Assembly (NCBI RefSeq): GCF_019219095.1
Contig: NZ_JAHUWH010000029.1
Span: 1-45,452 of the forward strand
Direction of reading: 5' to 3'
DNA from: Acidovorax sp. sic0104
Lineage (GTDB): Bacteria; Pseudomonadota; Gammaproteobacteria; Burkholderiales; Burkholderiaceae_C
DNA: 45,452 nt
The translations under genes and the position numbers were made by a program. Of the stretch, positions 43,379 to 45,452 are shown one piece after another (position 1 is the first letter of the stretch; each line of letters starts with the position of its first letter). The notes under the pieces were generated by a model. The model saw only the letters and a list, made by a program, of their open reading frames with translations, searched no databases and was not told the DNA's origin.

Positions 43379-45452
43379 ATGCCGCCCCCGCTTGACCAAC
43401 GCCCCACCAGGGCGCGCCTGCCGCTGCCGACCGATGCGCCTGCCGCCACGGTGGTGCTCGTCGTGGCTGTGCTGGCACTGGCCGTGGTGCCGCTGGCGCA
43501 GGTGCTGGGCGAGGGGGCCGGCGCGCAGCACGGGCTGGAGCCCTTCATGGAACTGATGGCCGTGCTGCTGGGCCTTCTGGTGGTGTCGGTCTCGCTGCAC
43601 ACGCTCGAAGCACCCGGCCAGGGCCGCGCCAATGTGCTGGCGGTCGGGTTCGGCGTGGCGGCGGCCTGCAACTTCCTGCATGGCGTGCTGGCGCACTCCA
43701 CGCCTGTACACATGCCGTCGGCCACCTCGGACATCTCGCTGTGGCTCAGCAGTTGGGCGCGGCTGGCCGAGGCCATCACGCTGCTGCTCATGGCCCGCCA
43801 GGTGTCCGCCCCAGGCCCTGCCAAGGTCTGGCTGGCGGGGGCGGGCGCCCTGGCGCTCCTGCTGGTGGGCTCATCGCTCGGCCCGCTGCCAGCGTGGTTC
43901 GCGTCGGCCGCTGACGGGGGGTTGCGGCGCTACCTGGCTTGCGCTCTGGTCGTCGCGTTGGCCGTGGCCGCGTTCTGGTTCCATCAGGGGGCACGGCGCC
44001 GGGCACAGCCCCGCGAGCGGGTGTATGCCTGGGCGGCTTTCGCGTTCCTGTGCGGCGAGGTCGTTGTGGCGGTGCTGGGCGGCCACTCCCCCGTGGGCGG
44101 TCCGCTGGCGCATGGCCTGAGGGTCGTGGCCTATGCCCTGCTGTACCAGGCGGTGTTCAACGCCGGAATTCGCCTGCCGTTTGCCCGCGTGCAGGAGGCC
44201 GAGCGCCGCCTGCGCGAGAGTGAAAGCCGCCTGTCGCTGCTGGGGCGCAACCTGCCGCACAGCGTGCTTTACCAAGTGGTGCGCGAGCTGGACGGCCGCA
44301 CCCGTTTCGTCCATGTGGGCGAGGCGCTGGAGCGGCTGCATGGCGTGACCGCGCAGGAAGCCCTGCGCGACCCGCTGCGGGTGTACCGCCAGATCCTCCC
44401 GGAAGATCTCAAGCGCTTGCGGCAGATGGAGCGCGCGTCCTTCCTCACCATGACCAGCCTGGACATGGTCTTTCGCATCCGTCGCGCCGACGGCCAGTTG
44501 CGCTGGATGCACCTGAGCGCATCGCCACGCCTTCTGGACGACGGCCGCGTGATGTGGGACGGCGTTCAGACCGACATCACCGCGCACCACCTCGCCGAAG
44601 AGGCGGCCCATGCACACGAGGCCTTGATGGCCAACATGCTGCGGCAGGTACCCGGCGGCGTGGCGCGGCTGGACAAGGACCTGCGTGTGCTCTACGTGAA
44701 CGAGCAGCAGGCGCGCTGGCTGCGCACCCAGCCTGCGCAGCTGCAGGGGCAGTTGCTCAAGGACGTGCTGCCCCCCGAACTGATGGCGCGCATGCAGCCG
44801 CACTTCGACAAGGCCTTCGCGGGCGAGACGGCGGTGTTCGAGAACCGCGTTGACGCGCCCGACGGCCCCCAGTACCGCCACACGACCATCGCCCCCGAGG
44901 CCGTTGCCCAGCAGGGGGTGTCTGCCGTGGTGGTTTTCGCCTATGACCTGACCGAGCTCAAGCGCATCGAGACCGAACTCGCCCAGCAGAAGGCGCACCT
45001 GGCGCGCGTGGTCAATGCCATGCCCGACATGGTGTTCCTCAAGGATGCGCAAGGCGTGTACCTCTCGGTCAATCCCGTATTCGAGCGCTTTGCGGGACTG
45101 CGCGAGCGCCAGATCGTGGGGCGCAACGACTTCGACTTGGTCCCGGCCTCGGAGGCCGAGCGCTTTCGCAAGTACGACCAGCGCGCCATGCAGGCCTGGC
45201 AGCCGCTGGTGTATGAGGAAACGCTCACCTTTGCCGAAGATGGGTACCAGGGTCAGTTCGAGACCATCAAGACGCCGATCCGCGACCTGCACGGCCGTGT
45301 GACCGGCGTGCTGGGCGTGTGCCGCGACATCACGGACCGCAAGCGCGCAGAGCAGGAGATCGAGCGCCTGGCGTTCTACGATGCGCTGACCGGTCTGCCC
45401 AACCGCCGCCTGCTGCTCGATCGCCTGCAGCGTTCCATCGCGGCCTGCCAGC
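43379..45452 (+). CDS. MASE3-like/PAS/PAS/PAS/GGDEF sensor protein (cut by window end)
   Basis: An open frame from the ATG at 43379 to the window end without a stop, 691 codons. The N-terminal part (about 20-240) has around seven hydrophobic helices of MASE3 type (VVLVVAVLALAVVPLAQVL, ELMAVLLGLLVVSVSL, AAACNFLHGVLAHS). Then come three PAS domains: about 275-400 (RRLRESESRLSLLG, RRADGQLRWMHLS), about 413-530 (GVARLDKDLRVLYVN) and about 540-660 (MPDMVFLKDAQGVYLSVN, GVCRDITDRKRAE). A GGDEF domain starts at about 663 (LAFYDALTGLPNRRLLLDRL). The GGDEF signature itself is beyond the window, and an EAL domain may follow. It is a cyclic-di-GMP signalling protein with an unknown cue. Confidence 0.88.
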   Translation, partial: MPPPLDQRPTRARLPLPTDAPAATVVLVVAVLALAVVPLAQVLGEGAGAQHGLEPFMELMAVLLGLLVVSVSLHTLEAPGQGRANVLAVGFGVAAACNFLHGVLAHSTPVHMPSATSDISLWLSSWARLAEAITLLLMARQVSAPGPAKVWLAGAGALALLLVGSSLGPLPAWFASAADGGLRRYLACALVVALAVAAFWFHQGARRRAQPRERVYAWAAFAFLCGEVVVAVLGGHSPVGGPLAHGLRVVAYALLYQAVFNAGIRLPFARVQEAERRLRESESRLSLLGRNLPHSVLYQVVRELDGRTRFVHVGEALERLHGVTAQEALRDPLRVYRQILPEDLKRLRQMERASFLTMTSLDMVFRIRRADGQLRWMHLSASPRLLDDGRVMWDGVQTDITAHHLAEEAAHAHEALMANMLRQVPGGVARLDKDLRVLYVNEQQARWLRTQPAQLQGQLLKDVLPPELMARMQPHFDKAFAGETAVFENRVDAPDGPQYRHTTIAPEAVAQQGVSAVVVFAYDLTELKRIETELAQQKAHLARVVNAMPDMVFLKDAQGVYLSVNPVFERFAGLRERQIVGRNDFDLVPASEAERFRKYDQRAMQAWQPLVYEETLTFAEDGYQGQFETIKTPIRDLHGRVTGVLGVCRDITDRKRAEQEIERLAFYDALTGLPNRRLLLDRLQRSIAACQ

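Overview
The window is GC-rich, densely coded DNA from a beta-proteobacterium, most likely an Acidovorax-like member of the Comamonadaceae. This is an inference from gene content, an H-NS protein of the short beta-proteobacterial type, and a dispersed palindromic repeat (about 60 bp, seven copies here) whose form I associate with that family. No rRNA, tRNA, CRISPR array or prophage was seen.

Layout. 1-128: 3' end of an IS481-type transposase, followed by a small membrane protein gene. 909-1796: yghU-type glutathione transferase. 1865-5940: xdhA-xdhB xanthine dehydrogenase. 6105-13777: an oxygen-dependent cobalamin block, cobG-H-I-J-L-E-M-F on the minus strand, with cobK on the plus strand filling the cobJ-cobL gap. 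14201-25878 (plus): a LysR regulator, a BMP-type purine ABC importer (ATPase, two permeases, lipoprotein receptor), an adenine-deaminase-like enzyme, a chemoreceptor, a second BMP receptor and guanine deaminase. 26049-32422: an exported protein, dcd, an orphan small gene, a membrane diguanylate cyclase overlapping an ornithine-cyclodeaminase-family gene, pcp and ypfJ. 32506-45452: a SulP-STAS-cNMP fusion transporter, rhlE, apaH, an H-NS-like gene, an XRE regulator facing a small membrane protein gene, acnA, and the start of a MASE3/PAS/GGDEF gene cut by the window end.

How it works together. The purine genes form a catabolic set: import of nucleosides or bases, adenine to hypoxanthine, guanine to xanthine, and oxidation of both to urate by XdhAB. 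A chemoreceptor lies between the adenine deaminase and the second BMP receptor. The cob block encodes every committed step from precorrin-2 to hydrogenobyrinate and none of the later steps. It lies between xdhAB and the rest of the purine genes.

The most unusual features are: the antisense cobK, whose start codon shares two bases with that of cobL; the dispersed palindromic element, two copies of which are read in frame as interdomain linkers of XdhA and AcnA while a third supplies the stop codon of the LysR gene; a second palindrome-rich in-frame insertion in XdhA; and the 4-bp GTGA overlap joining a metabolic dehydrogenase-like gene to a diguanylate cyclase.
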